64,000 nt of DNA from Chryseobacterium oleae (GTDB taxonomy: Bacteria; Bacteroidota; Bacteroidia; Flavobacteriales; Weeksellaceae), in contig NZ_FOVD01000006.1 of the NCBI RefSeq assembly GCF_900115055.1, positions 269,258 to 333,257 on the forward strand. The letters run 5' to 3'. A program made the position numbers and the translations under genes. Each line of letters opens with the position of its first letter. The stretch's first letter is position 1. Of the stretch, positions 41,340-50,368 are shown in pieces. Below the pieces are notes generated by a model, which saw only the letters and a list, made by a program, of their open reading frames with translations, was not told the origin of the DNA and did not search any database.

Positions 41340-43906
41340 ATCGAATTCAGCTTCATTAAAGCCTCAATAGGTGTCAGTGTATTGATATCTATTTTCGTGA
41401 GCTCTTCACGGATATTTTCCAGAACCGGATCATCCAGCTGAAAGAACGAAAGCTGCATATTTTCTTCTGTGACTCTTTTGATACTTTCAGAAGTGCTGGT
41501 GGTTTGTGTACGGCTTGCTTCAAGGGTTTTCAGGATTTCATTGGCTCTGTTGACCACTTTTGCAGGCATTCCCGCCAGTTTAGCCACATGGATACCGAAA
41601 CTGTGCTCGCTGCCTCCAGGAACCAACTTTCGTAAGAAAATAATATTTCCTTTATTTTCCTGGATGGAAACGTGGAAATTTTTCACTCTCTCAAAATTGA
41701 CAGTCATTTCATTCAGCTCATGATAATGCGTTGCAAACAATGTTTTAGCCTGCGTAGGATGCTGGTGAAGGTATTCTGCAATAGCCCATGCAATAGAAAC
41801 CCCGTCATAGGTAGAAGTTCCACGTCCGATCTCATCCAAAAGGATCAGACTTCGCTCTGAAATATTATTCAGAATATTTGCGGCTTCGTTCATTTCCACC
41901 ATGAACGTAGATTCTCCCGCTGAAATATTATCCGTTGCCCCTACCCTTGTGAAAATTTTATCTAAAACTCCAATTTCAGCATGTTTTGCAGGTACAAAAC
42001 TTCCGATCTGAGCCAAAAGACACACAATGGCGGTCTGGCGCAGAATCGCTGATTTACCAGCCATGTTCGGACCTGTCACCATAATGATCTGCTGGGAATC
42101 TTTATCTAAAAAGATATCATTCGGAATGTATTTTTCTCCTAAAGGAAGCGCGTTTTCAATAATCGGGTGCCTCGCTTCTTTTAAATCAATAGCATAGCCC
42201 TGATTAAGGACCGGCTTTGTATAACTTTCAGAAACAGCCAGTTCCGATAATCCCGCCGCCACATCAAGCTGGGCAATAATATTGGAATTTCCCTGAATCT
42301 GATCCATATAGACCATGGTTTCTGCACATACATTTCTATACAGTTCATTTTCCAGAACGCCTATTTTTTCTTCAGCGCCAAGGATCTGACTTTCATATTC
42401 TTTAAGTTCTTCTGTGATGTAACGTTCTGCGTTAACGAGGGTCTGCTTTCTCAGCCAATCTCCCGGAACTTTATCTTTATGGGCATTTCTTACTTCTATA
42501 TAATACCCGAAAACATTATTAAAATCAATTTTAAGGCTTGAAATTCCTGTTCTTTCAATTTCTCTCTGGCACATTTCATCCAGGAAACCGCGGCCTTTAT
42601 TCTGAAGGTTTCGCAACCTGTCCAATTCTTCAGATACATTTCCTTTGATGACATTTCCTTTTGAAATATTCACCGGAAGCTCTTCATTCAGATGATTTTG
42701 TAAAAACTTAATCAGTTCTTCCATATCAAACAAAGGTTCCAACCAGGCCAGAACATCTGCATGCGGATGAAGTAGAGCCTTTATCTGATGAATATTGATC
42801 AAACTCTGACGCAGGTAACCCAATTCTTTCGGGGAAATTTTTTCTGCAGCCAGTTTTCCCATCAGTCGGTCAAGATCCGAAATGGATTTCAACAGCTGGC
42901 AGATCTCGTATTTCAGATGATCTTTTTCGTTCAGGAAATCAATCAGCGAAAGCCTTCTCATGATCTCATCTACTGATTTTAACGGAAGAATAATTCTTCT
43001 TCTCAGCAATCGTCCTCCCATGGGAGTAGATGTTTTATCGATAATATCCAGCAGTGATTTTCCCTGTGGATTACTCGGATATACTATTTCAAGGTTTCTT
43101 AAGGTAAAATTGTCCATCATCAGATAATCTTCCTGCGGAATGACCTGAAGTTTCGTGATATGGGCAAGCAGATTGTGATGGGTATCTTCCACCAGGTAGG
43201 CGAAAATAGCTCCTGCAGCCGTAATGGCCAGCGGAAGATTCTCAATACCAAAACCTTTTAGAGACTTCGTTTTAAAATGGGCCGTCAGTTTTTCGTACGC
43301 AAAATTATATTGGAATGCCCAGTCTTCGAGTTTAAAGGCGCTTTTATTTTTAAGTTGTTCCGGCAATTGAACACTTCTCTGATAAACAATCTCGCTCGGA
43401 TCAAAAGTATTGATGATATGAAGAATTTTTTCTAAATTTCCTTCACTTACCAAAAACTCCCCGGTGGAAACGTCTACCATGGCAATTCCGTACTTTTCTT
43501 TTTCTTTGTGAAGAGAAAGAAGAAAGTTGTTCTTTTTTGAATTTAAAACCTGATCATTGAACGTCACTCCGGGTGTCACAAGCTCTGTAACGCCTCTTTT
43601 CACAATTCCTTTGACGGTTTTCGGATCTTCCAGCTGATCGCAGATCGCGACTCTCATTCCGGCTCTTACCAGCTTCGGAAGATAGGAATCCACCGAGTGA
43701 TGAGGAAATCCCGCCAGCTCTATATGACCGTCTCCATTCGCTCTTTTGGTAAGTACAATTCCGAGGATCTGAGAGGTTCTCACAGCATCCTGCCCGAAAG
43801 TTTCATAAAAGTCTCCTACTCTGAACAGCAGCAGTGCATCAGGGTATTTTGCCTTAATGGTATTGTACTGCGTCATGAGCGGAGTTTCCTTCTTCGTTTT
43901 TGCCAT
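41318..43906 (-). CDS. mutS: DNA mismatch repair protein MutS
   Basis: 862 residues, normal length. Mismatch-recognition loop FRVGDFYETFG with the conserved Phe-x-Glu near residue 30; connector and lever domains; Walker A GPNMAGKS at 612-619 and Walker B DEIGRGTSTYDG, then GGSEHSFGIHVA. It scans DNA and recruits MutL. Its last codons form the terminator shared with the GG-leader peptides. No mutL is in the window. Confidence 0.97.
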   Translation of the reverse strand: MAKTKKETPLMTQYNTIKAKYPDALLLFRVGDFYETFGQDAVRTSQILGIVLTKRANGDGHIELAGFPHHSVDSYLPKLVRAGMRVAICDQLEDPKTVKGIVKRGVTELVTPGVTFNDQVLNSKKNNFLLSLHKEKEKYGIAMVDVSTGEFLVSEGNLEKILHIINTFDPSEIVYQRSVQLPEQLKNKSAFKLEDWAFQYNFAYEKLTAHFKTKSLKGFGIENLPLAITAAGAIFAYLVEDTHHNLLAHITKLQVIPQEDYLMMDNFTLRNLEIVYPSNPQGKSLLDIIDKTSTPMGGRLLRRRIILPLKSVDEIMRRLSLIDFLNEKDHLKYEICQLLKSISDLDRLMGKLAAEKISPKELGYLRQSLINIHQIKALLHPHADVLAWLEPLFDMEELIKFLQNHLNEELPVNISKGNVIKGNVSEELDRLRNLQNKGRGFLDEMCQREIERTGISSLKIDFNNVFGYYIEVRNAHKDKVPGDWLRKQTLVNAERYITEELKEYESQILGAEEKIGVLENELYRNVCAETMVYMDQIQGNSNIIAQLDVAAGLSELAVSESYTKPVLNQGYAIDLKEARHPIIENALPLGEKYIPNDIFLDKDSQQIIMVTGPNMAGKSAILRQTAIVCLLAQIGSFVPAKHAEIGVLDKIFTRVGATDNISAGESTFMVEMNEAANILNNISERSLILLDEIGRGTSTYDGVSIAWAIAEYLHQHPTQAKTLFATHYHELNEMTVNFERVKNFHVSIQENKGNIIFLRKLVPGGSEHSFGIHVAKLAGMPAKVVNRANEILKTLEASRTQTTSTSESIKRVTEENMQLSFFQLDDPVLENIREELTKIDINTLTPIEALMKLNSIKKMIGG

Positions 43907-44353
43907 AATAAAAAATGAGCCCCAAATTTAATTAAAATTACCTGAGTTCGGGTTAAGAAAATTGAGATTGAGGGGTTCGAGATTATGGGATGCGGGTTTT
44001 TGGGTTTCGGGATGCGGATTTCAAGAGGTTGGAGAGTCGGAGGGTTTTGGAAAGTGATGAGTTATAAATGATGATTGATGAGTTTTGTACCGCGAGTCTT
44101 TGAGTTGGAAGCTTTCACCATTGACTTGCGAAGCAAAATTGACCATTGACCATTCTCAATCTTAGCCTTCGTCTCAACCTAAAAATATCACATCGATTCA
44201 AAAAATTCACCATTCACTTGCGAAGCAAAATTGACCATTGACACTTCTCAATCTTATCCTCAACCTAAAAATCTGATGTCTTATCCCGAACTCAAGTTAC
44301 TTACGTATTTCAGAACAAAATATTTGTTGTATTTTTCACATAAAATAAGTGAT
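43907..44353. repeat. Degenerate repeats between mutS and acetyltransferase genes
   Basis: 447 bp with the mutS promoter at its left edge, then text-like repeats: GGGATGCGGGTTTTTGGGTT, AAGTGATGAGTTATAAATGA, and CTTGCGAAGCAAAATTGACC twice (~44125 and ~44218). The reverse complement family is at 62615-62735. No gene. Confidence 0.7.
43923..43930 (-). promoter_or_regulatory. Promoter core TAAATTTG of mutS
   Basis: Exact TAnnTTTG on the minus strand 17 bp before the mutS ATG. Confidence 0.45.
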
Positions 44354-44884
44354 ATGATCTATCCGGTTTTAGAAACTGAAAGACTCCTTTTAAGACAGCT
44401 CGCTCCCCATGATGCGGAAGACCTCTTCGAATATTTTTCCCTGGATGAAGTGATGGAATATTATGATCTGGCCCCCTTCAAAACCCTGGAGGATGCAAAA
44501 AATATCATCACCTATTTTAATAATGAATTCGAGAAAGGGAAAGGTTTCCGATGGGCTCTGGAATTGAAATCAGAAAAGAAAGTGATTGGAACATGCGGTT
44601 ATCACAACTGGTATCCCGAGCATTTTCGTGCTGAGATCGGCTATGAGCTGAATCCTAAATACTGGAGAAATTCCTATATGAAAGAAGCCATCCTTCCTAT
44701 CCTTATCTATGGATTCGAAAGCATGAGACTTCACCGCATCGATGCCTTTACAGATCCTGCGAATATTGCTTCGGAGAAACTTTTACATTCTTTAAACTTT
44801 AAAGATGAAGGAATTCTGCGCGATTACTTTTTTGAAAAAGGGAAATTTGTGGATGCCAAAATTTTCAGACTTATTAATGAATAA
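44354..44884 (+). CDS. GNAT-family N-acetyltransferase
   Basis: 176 residues from the ATG at 44354 (MIYPVLETERLLLRQL); the open frame extends 41 codons upstream through repeat DNA, which is not coding. RimJ-like GNAT fold: ETERLLLRQLAPHDAE, VIGTCGYHNWYPEHFRAEIGYEL, and the motif A region near YWRNSYMKEA. It acetylates a protein N-terminus or small amine; substrate unknown. Confidence 0.87.
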   Translation: MIYPVLETERLLLRQLAPHDAEDLFEYFSLDEVMEYYDLAPFKTLEDAKNIITYFNNEFEKGKGFRWALELKSEKKVIGTCGYHNWYPEHFRAEIGYELNPKYWRNSYMKEAILPILIYGFESMRLHRIDAFTDPANIASEKLLHSLNFKDEGILRDYFFEKGKFVDAKIFRLINE

Positions 44885-44932
44885 GATGGAAGTTCAGTCC
44901 TGAAAACGGAAACCTTTGAAATTCAATCGAAC

Positions 44933-44967
44933 GATCCTTGTTAAGGTTTAAAACTTTGACAAGGATC
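44933..44967. repeat. Imperfect 17-bp palindrome
   Basis: GATCCTTGTTAAGGTTT and AAACTTTGACAAGGATC pair at 15 of 17 positions. Same word family as the palindrome at 40691. It lies between the two converging genes and may act as a weak terminator. Confidence 0.6.
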
Positions 44968-44977
44968 CCAACATTAG

Positions 44978-45847
44978 CTATTTCCTTTTCTTTTCAAAAG
45001 CCTCCGTCCCTTTCTCATACGCCCATTTCTGCTTGTAATTCACCCACTTAGCCTTAAATAGTTTACGCAGAAGTTTATCGGTATACCTCATGATAAAAAC
45101 ATGGTACATCATATTGGCGAAAACACCCGGTTTATTGGGAAGCGCTCTGAGTGACATTGAAAATCCAGGTTCCAGATACCTGTTGAAATGCCAGAATGCA
45201 CCCGGAATAAAGAGAGCATCGCCGTGCTCCATGAAAATCTCGTAACCTTTGGCATATTGCAAGGCCGGAAACTTTTCATAATCAGGGTTTTCATAATCTA
45301 TATCATACACGGTATGAACAGACAATGGTACTTTATATAAGAAAGCAGATTGTTTCTGGTCGAATAACAGGATTCTCTTTTTTCCTTCGAAATGAATATG
45401 CAGGAAATCCCCTAGATCCACATCGTAATGCATTAAAACATGGGCTTCACTTCCACCGAAGAAAAGTGTAGGCAGTCGTTTAAAAAATTTGATTCCCAGA
45501 TCAGGATAGGTGAAATTTTTCAACAGCTCCGGAAGCCGGTCTGTGATAATATAGAAAAAGATCCGCAGATCCGAAGGTCCGCTTTTAATCCTGTCGATAT
45601 AATCTTTCATCTTCATATTCGTCACTGGTGCATCTGAGCTTTTGGAAGCATCAGCGGGTTTATTGTCGTATAACGGAACGTCCTGGTCACCTGCTTTTTC
45701 ACGGATGTAAGCAAGATTCCATTGGTCAAAGGCATCCCATCTGGCCGCAAAATTTTTGATCAAAAGCGGCTTATGCTTTTTGAAATAATTCTTCTGAAAA
45801 TCTTCTTTACTGATATCGTGAACTACATCTACGTTTTCGAGGATCAT
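44978..45847 (-). CDS. Cupin-like (JmjC) Fe(II) dioxygenase-type protein
   Basis: 289 residues. The facial triad is HYDVD (His and Asp) in VLMHYDVDLGDF and the later His in GAFWHFNRYLEPG. N-terminal KHKPLLIKNFAARWDAF and central FFGGSEAHVLMHY follow the cupin-8/JmjC pattern. This class oxidises proteins, often hydroxylating ribosomal or other substrates; the target here is unknown. The ~50-residue tail is basic (KAKWVNYKQKWAYEKG). Confidence 0.86.
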   Translation of the reverse strand: MILENVDVVHDISKEDFQKNYFKKHKPLLIKNFAARWDAFDQWNLAYIREKAGDQDVPLYDNKPADASKSSDAPVTNMKMKDYIDRIKSGPSDLRIFFYIITDRLPELLKNFTYPDLGIKFFKRLPTLFFGGSEAHVLMHYDVDLGDFLHIHFEGKKRILLFDQKQSAFLYKVPLSVHTVYDIDYENPDYEKFPALQYAKGYEIFMEHGDALFIPGAFWHFNRYLEPGFSMSLRALPNKPGVFANMMYHVFIMRYTDKLLRKLFKAKWVNYKQKWAYEKGTEAFEKKRK

Positions 45848-46825
45848 CTTATTTTGGTATTTAATGCGAAATAAAAATAGTGTTTTTTTGAAATCTGTGA
45901 AAATTAAAAAATGGTAATAGGCACTTTGGAAGCCTTATTTAAACCACAAAGGAAAAATGCTTTGAAACATTAAAAATATACGGTATGATCTGCGAAAATC
46001 TGTGAAATCAATGGTTTAAAAAAATTATTAACCACAAAAGTGACAAAAGATATTTAAACACTTTAGTTATTTTAAGTTTAATGTATTGAGCATAAAAAGA
46101 GCACTAAAGTTTAGAAAAAATCAGAGATTTTTATTGTTGAGCCATTAAGGAGAATTAAGTTTTTAAGATCATTAAGGGAGCTTCGCTTTAAGGACTACAA
46201 CTTAAAAAAACTTTAGATTTTCTATTAACTTTTCTACCTCCTTCAATACTCTTAATGTTTCAAAAATAGGCATTATCATCTGTGAAAATCAGTGAAGTCA
46301 GTGGTTAGAAAAAATTATTAACCACAAAAGGGACAAAAGATTTTAAACACTTTAGTTATTTTTAAGTTTAATATATTGAGCATAAAAAGAGCACTAAAGT
46401 TTAGAAAAAATCAGAGATTTTTATTGTTGAACCATTAAGGAGAATTAAGTTTTTAAGATCATTAAGGGAGCTTCGCTTTAAGGACTACAACTTAAAAAAA
46501 CTTTAGATTTTCTATTAACTTTTCTACCTCCTTCAATACTCTTAATGTTTCAAAAAATAGGTATTATCATCTGTGAAAATCTGTGAAATCTGTGGTTAAA
46601 AAAATATTAACCATAAAAGATTTTAAAGATTTTAAACATTTTAGTTATTCTAAGAAGTACACATAAGATTAAAAAATCGATGATTTTTAAGAAACTTAAT
46701 TGTTTAATCGCTTTCTATCTTGTCATAAGCCCATTCACCTCTTTGTCTTTTTTAAACTTATTTTAAGGTTTCCGATAAAGCAGAGCTGAAATGAAAAAAT
46801 TATATTTGTAAGACTAAGTGAATTT
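45848..46825. repeat. Tandem 290-bp repeat region
   Basis: Unit starts ACCACAAAAG at 46031, 46321 and about 46610, so two units of 290 and 289 bp plus a partial one. Each holds TTTAAACACTTTAGTTATTT, GCATAAAAAGAGCACTAAAG, the hairpin AAAATCnnnGATTTT, CATTAAGGAGAATTAAG and CATCTGTGAAAATCNGTGAA followed by GTCNGTGGTTA. The last block is related to the array at 1-1190. Units differ at few positions. Outside the array (45848-45960) the text is ordinary AT-rich DNA with one more CTGTGAAATCAATGG. The promoter of the bestrophin gene is at the right edge. Confidence 0.85.
46801..46808 (+). promoter_or_regulatory. Promoter core TATATTTG of bestrophin gene
   Basis: Exact TAnnTTTG core 17 bp before the ATG at 46826. 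Confidence 0.5.
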
Positions 46826-47707
46826 ATGAGAGCCTACAACACCAAGCATTTCCTGAAAATCCTTTTCAGTATGCATAAAAGCGATACCATGAAGATCCTT
46901 TTTCCAACGATGATCCTGGTGGGACTGTATTCGTGGGGCATTCAGTATCTGGAAGTGGAATATCTGCACCTTACCACAAAATCCGGGGTGAGCAATGTAG
47001 GAATGATTCATTCTTTATTGGGGTTTGTCCTCTCATTGTTACTGGTTTTCAGAACAAATACGGCCTATGACCGATGGTGGGAAGGCAGAAAGCTTTGGGG
47101 AAAGCTCGTGAATGATACAAGAAATTTTGCAGTGAAGATCAATGCCATATTAGTTGATGACCGTCAGGATGCAGAGCAGATCTCGAGATATTTAAAATAT
47201 TTCCCCCATTTCCTGGCCAAGCATTTGTCTAAAGAATCAACAAGGCTGGCTTTGGATGAAGATTATTCCGAAATTGAAAAATCTCTGAAGCATCACGGTC
47301 CCAGCGAAATTATCATTCTTTTGACCCATAAACTGAACCAGCTGAAAAAAGAAGGGAAAATTTCGGATATCGAAATGCTGTATCTCGACACGCAACTTTC
47401 CGGGTTTCTGGATGTTTGCGGTGGCTGTGAAAGAATTAAAAACACCCCAATTCCTTACTCTTATTCTTCGTTTGTCAAGAAATTCATCATCTTATATGTA
47501 CTGGCTCTGCCGGTGGCCTACGTCATTACAATCGGGCTTCTGATGATTCCGCTGACAGTTTTTGTATACTATGTTTTAATGAGTCTTGAGCTGATTGCAG
47601 AAGAAATTGAGGATCCTTTCAATAATGACGAAAATGATATTCCGATGGAAGCATTGGCCCAGAATATCGAGAAGAGCGTTCACCAGATCATGGGGCTGAA
47701 AAAATAA
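46826..47707 (+). CDS. Bestrophin-family ion channel
   Basis: 293 residues. NTAYDRWWEGRKLWGKLVNDTRN is the bestrophin core; membrane segments at ~20-40 (ILFPTMILVGLYSWGI), ~53-72 (HSLLGFVLSLLLVFRT) and ~215-250 (FIILYVLALPVAYVITIGLL; MIPLTVFVYYVLMSLELIAEEIEDPF). It should form a pentameric anion or cation channel. The EEIEDPFNNDENDIPME acidic tail after the last helix corresponds to the calcium-clasp region. A terminator follows at 47708. Confidence 0.92.
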   Translation: MRAYNTKHFLKILFSMHKSDTMKILFPTMILVGLYSWGIQYLEVEYLHLTTKSGVSNVGMIHSLLGFVLSLLLVFRTNTAYDRWWEGRKLWGKLVNDTRNFAVKINAILVDDRQDAEQISRYLKYFPHFLAKHLSKESTRLALDEDYSEIEKSLKHHGPSEIIILLTHKLNQLKKEGKISDIEMLYLDTQLSGFLDVCGGCERIKNTPIPYSYSSFVKKFIILYVLALPVAYVITIGLLMIPLTVFVYYVLMSLELIAEEIEDPFNNDENDIPMEALAQNIEKSVHQIMGLKK

Positions 47708-47736
47708 GAAATCAACCTTAAAGGTTGATTTCTTTG
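47708..47736. terminator. Bidirectional terminator between bestrophin and 47718 gene
   Basis: GAAATCAACCTT and AAGGTTGATTTC form a near-perfect 12-bp palindrome with T-run on the plus strand; it overlaps the 3' end of the minus gene. Confidence 0.75.
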
Positions 47737-48317
47737 AGTTCGCCGTCCTCTTTTATTTCTACAAATTTGCTTTCTCTGTTTGCTGCAGAATAGCCGTAGA
47801 AGAATGTTTGGTATATCGGTGAAGAATACAGGTATCCTCCGTATGCGTTGTAAGAATCTGTTCTTCCGGTCTGCTGCTGATAGCTGCCTGTAGCCGTAAA
47901 GTTCACGATGGTTTCCAGATAATATTTTCCGGGTTTTAATTTTTCAAACTTAAATCTTCCGTAATCATCCGTCAGAGCTTCCAGCTTATATTTAAAGGCA
48001 TCTTCAGACATATATACGGTGGTTTTTTTGTTTTCATACTTTCTTCTCATGCTGTAAAACTCATCGAAATAAGGCGTTACAGGAAAAAGCATCACTACTG
48101 TTCCTTTGGGTGCATAATGCTTTCCGCCAAGAAGAGGTTTGATCCCCCAGTTATTTTTCTGTTTTGTGGAAGCCACTCCCTCAATGGTTGAATTTCCAAA
48201 ACTAAGCATCTCTCTGGCCATCTTTTTATCGAAAAAAGCCTGCGGATAATAGGTATTCTGTGCCTGTATAGATAGAAAAGCGAATACCAACAGCAATAAA
48301 GCGGATATTTTTTTCAT
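47718..48317 (-). CDS. Secreted protein with carboxypeptidase-like regulatory domain
   Basis: 199 residues. Signal peptide MKKISALLLLVFAFLSIQAQ; the mature part carries one beta-sandwich (about 90-140) with LEALTDDYGRFKFEKLKPGKYYLE, the pattern of CarboxypepD_reg/SdrD-B-like domains; then a Tyr/Ser/Gly-rich region (YNAYGGYLYSSPIYQ). Likely surface-exposed; function unknown. Divergent from the next gene, with promoters on both strands in the 55-bp gap. Confidence 0.7.
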   Translation of the reverse strand: MKKISALLLLVFAFLSIQAQNTYYPQAFFDKKMAREMLSFGNSTIEGVASTKQKNNWGIKPLLGGKHYAPKGTVVMLFPVTPYFDEFYSMRRKYENKKTTVYMSEDAFKYKLEALTDDYGRFKFEKLKPGKYYLETIVNFTATGSYQQQTGRTDSYNAYGGYLYSSPIYQTFFYGYSAANRESKFVEIKEDGELKEINL

Positions 48318-48332
48318 GTTAATATTTTAAGT

Positions 48333-48358
48333 CAAATATAAGTATTTTGCTATTTTTG
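48333..48358. promoter_or_regulatory. Divergent promoter pair
   Basis: Minus-strand TATATTTG at 48333-48340 serves the gene starting at 48317, and plus-strand TATTTTTG at 48351-48358 serves the gene starting at 48373. Both are exact TAnnTTTG cores. Confidence 0.5.
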
Positions 48359-48372
48359 AAATAAAAAAATCT

Positions 48373-48993
48373 ATGAAATACTTTTTTCTGCTATTAATGA
48401 CCGCAACAACGTGGGCAATAGCACAAAAGCCATGCGGATATAAAGACGGACTTCAGGAAGGATCCTGCAAAGACTTCTATGAAAACGGACAGGTAAAACA
48501 GATTGTGGAATGGAAAAAGGGGAAAATAGAAGGCGAAGCAGTCTATTACTATGACAATGGAAAGATACAGGCCAAAGGGGAAAATAAGAAAGGGCATAAA
48601 GCAAAAGAATGGTCTTATTATGACAAAAATGGAGTGCTGACCTCCAAAGAAACCTTCAGAAATGGGGAGAAAAATGTATACGATGACAGCTCATTGGCTA
48701 CTTTTTACTCGCCTGCAGGAAAAATAACCGAAATTTCCAATTACAGAATGGGCAAGCTGCATGGTGAAACCAAACTGTTTCATGAAGACGGAAAATCTGT
48801 AAAACAGATCGGGCAATATGACAACGGACAGGCTGTCGGAAAGTGGAAAGCACTCTATCCATCAGGAAAAGTGCAGCGTGAAACAGAATTCGCCAACGAT
48901 AAATGGAATGGCAACAGAGTGCATTACCGTGAAGACGGAAGCGTTGAAAAGACGGAGGTCTACAGAGACGGAAAATTAATCTCAACAAAATAA
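48373..48993 (+). CDS. Secreted MORN-repeat (YwqK-like) protein
   Basis: 206 residues. Signal peptide MKYFFLLLMTATTWAIAQ followed by about seven MORN-type repeats with the pattern YENGQVKQI, YYDNGKIQAKGE, YYDKNGVLTSKE, FHEDGKSVKQIGQYDNGQAVG and YREDGSVEKTE. Often annotated as an 'antitoxin' because of a YwqK relation, but there is no toxin gene nearby, and an exported MORN protein is better described as a surface scaffold. The gene is followed 5 bp later by a TrmH-like gene. Confidence 0.8.
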   Translation: MKYFFLLLMTATTWAIAQKPCGYKDGLQEGSCKDFYENGQVKQIVEWKKGKIEGEAVYYYDNGKIQAKGENKKGHKAKEWSYYDKNGVLTSKETFRNGEKNVYDDSSLATFYSPAGKITEISNYRMGKLHGETKLFHEDGKSVKQIGQYDNGQAVGKWKALYPSGKVQRETEFANDKWNGNRVHYREDGSVEKTEVYRDGKLISTK

Positions 48994-48998
48994 AACAA

Positions 48999-49529
48999 TT
49001 GGTACAGAAACTAAAACTGGAAGAACTGAACAGAATAGATGTAGAAACATTTAAGAAGGTCGAGAAAATTCCATTGGTCATTATTTTAGACAATCTCAGA
49101 AGCATGCACAATGTAGGGGCATCATTCAGAACGGCAGATGCTTTTCTGATCGAAAAAATTATTCTTTGCGGTATTACGCCACAACCACCTCACCGTGAAA
49201 TCCATAAGGCAGCACTGGGAGCTACAGAAAGTGTAGACTGGGGTCATGAAAGCGATATTAATACAGCCATCAGCGATTATAAAAGCCGCGGCTATGAGAT
49301 CATTGGAATCGAGCAGACCACAGACAGTGTGATGATTACGGATTTCAGCATAGACAAATCAAAGAAATATGCATTAATTTTAGGAAATGAAGTGGAAGGA
49401 ATAAGCGATGAAGCACTCCCAAATATTGACACATTCCTGGAAATTCCTCAGCTGGGAACCAAGCACTCTCTCAATGTAAGTGTATGCGGTGGAATTGTGA
49501 TGTGGGAATTTGCAAAAGCCCTAAAATAA
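48999..49529 (+). CDS. SPOUT RNA methyltransferase (TrmH/SpoU family)
   Basis: 176 residues. Motif 1 LDNLRSMHNVGASFRTADA, motif 2 LILGNEVEGISDE and motif 3 IPQLGTKHSLNVSVCGGIVMWEF form the SPOUT knot that binds S-adenosylmethionine and methylates ribose 2'-O positions in tRNA or rRNA. The only start leaving all motifs intact and the N-terminus natural is TTG at 48999; the next ATG is inside motif 1. It starts 5 bp after the MORN gene stop. Confidence 0.88.
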   Translation: MVQKLKLEELNRIDVETFKKVEKIPLVIILDNLRSMHNVGASFRTADAFLIEKIILCGITPQPPHREIHKAALGATESVDWGHESDINTAISDYKSRGYEIIGIEQTTDSVMITDFSIDKSKKYALILGNEVEGISDEALPNIDTFLEIPQLGTKHSLNVSVCGGIVMWEFAKALK

Positions 49530-49531
49530 AA

Positions 49532-49565
49532 AAACTGCATATGTCCTTAAAAGACAGTGCAGTTT
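49532..49565 (+). terminator. Hairpin after the methyltransferase gene
   Basis: AAACTGCA and TGCAGTTT arms (8 bp) with an inner GTC/GAC pairing. No strong T-run follows, so weak. Confidence 0.45.
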
Positions 49566-49716
49566 GAAATAAATCTAATAAAAAGTAAAAATGAAAGGCG
49601 ACAAAGGTACCTTTTTTTTCTTTACAAACAAATTTTGACATCACTTTTTTCTTTTTTCCTGAAAAAAAGTGGTATTTTGAGAAAAAGTTTCATTTAATTT
49701 TTTATAAATTAGCACA

Positions 49717-50367
49717 ATGTTTATCAAGGATTATATCTCAAAAGACTTTCCGTGTTTTAGCCTGACTGACTCAATAGAATCAGCGAGGAACACATTAGAG
49801 GATTTCGGATATTCCCACATTTTCATCAAAAAATCTCATCACTTCTACGGAGCTATCGCAGAAGACTTTCTTTATGAAGGTGAAGGAACCCTGAAAGATC
49901 TTGAACACCAGATTGAGCGTTTTGCCATTCTGGAGGACAATAATATTATGGACAGCATCCGCCTGTTCTATACTTTCAGTGCCAACGTGATCCCGGTGAT
50001 TAATAAGAATGAAAAGTATCTCGGGTACATCACCTGTGAAGATATTTTTCAGAATCTTTCCCGCTATCCTCTGTTTTCGGAGACCGGAGCTATCCTTACG
50101 ATAGAAACGCCGGCCAGAAAGTATTCGATGACGGAGATCGCCAATATTGTAGAAAGCAATAACTCGAAGTTTTATGGTGGATTTATCACCTTTATGTCTG
50201 ATGAAGTGATTCATGTGACGATAAAGATCAGCAATGAAAATCTCTCCTCGATAGACGCTACTTTTGACAGGTACGATTACAGAATTGTTGAAAAATATTA
50301 TTCTGATGAAAAATCTGATCTGTTTAAAGACCGGTTCGGATTTTTCCAAAAATTCATAGAAATATAA
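49717..50367 (+). CDS. CBS-domain protein
   Basis: 216 residues. Two CBS motifs: ~1-60 (DSIESARNTLEDFGYSHIFI, FYGAIAEDFLYE) and ~70-130 (NNIMDSIRLFYTFSANVIPVI, YLGYITCEDIF), then an ACT/GAF-like C-terminal region (~150-216, HVTIKISNENLSSIDATF). CBS pairs bind adenosine nucleotides; being 1 bp from nadK, it may respond to ATP or NAD level. No catalytic domain, so a regulator or partner of NadK is inferred. Confidence 0.83.
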   Translation: MFIKDYISKDFPCFSLTDSIESARNTLEDFGYSHIFIKKSHHFYGAIAEDFLYEGEGTLKDLEHQIERFAILEDNNIMDSIRLFYTFSANVIPVINKNEKYLGYITCEDIFQNLSRYPLFSETGAILTIETPARKYSMTEIANIVESNNSKFYGGFITFMSDEVIHVTIKISNENLSSIDATFDRYDYRIVEKYYSDEKSDLFKDRFGFFQKFIEI

Positions 50368-50368
50368 C

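Noticed and set aside
44231..44353. 41-codon extension of the acetyltransferase
   Set aside because: Encoded by interspersed repeat words; the natural GNAT start is at 44354.
48373..48993. 'YwqK-type antitoxin' label
   Set aside because: No toxin partner is adjacent and the protein has a signal peptide, so it is not a cytoplasmic antitoxin.
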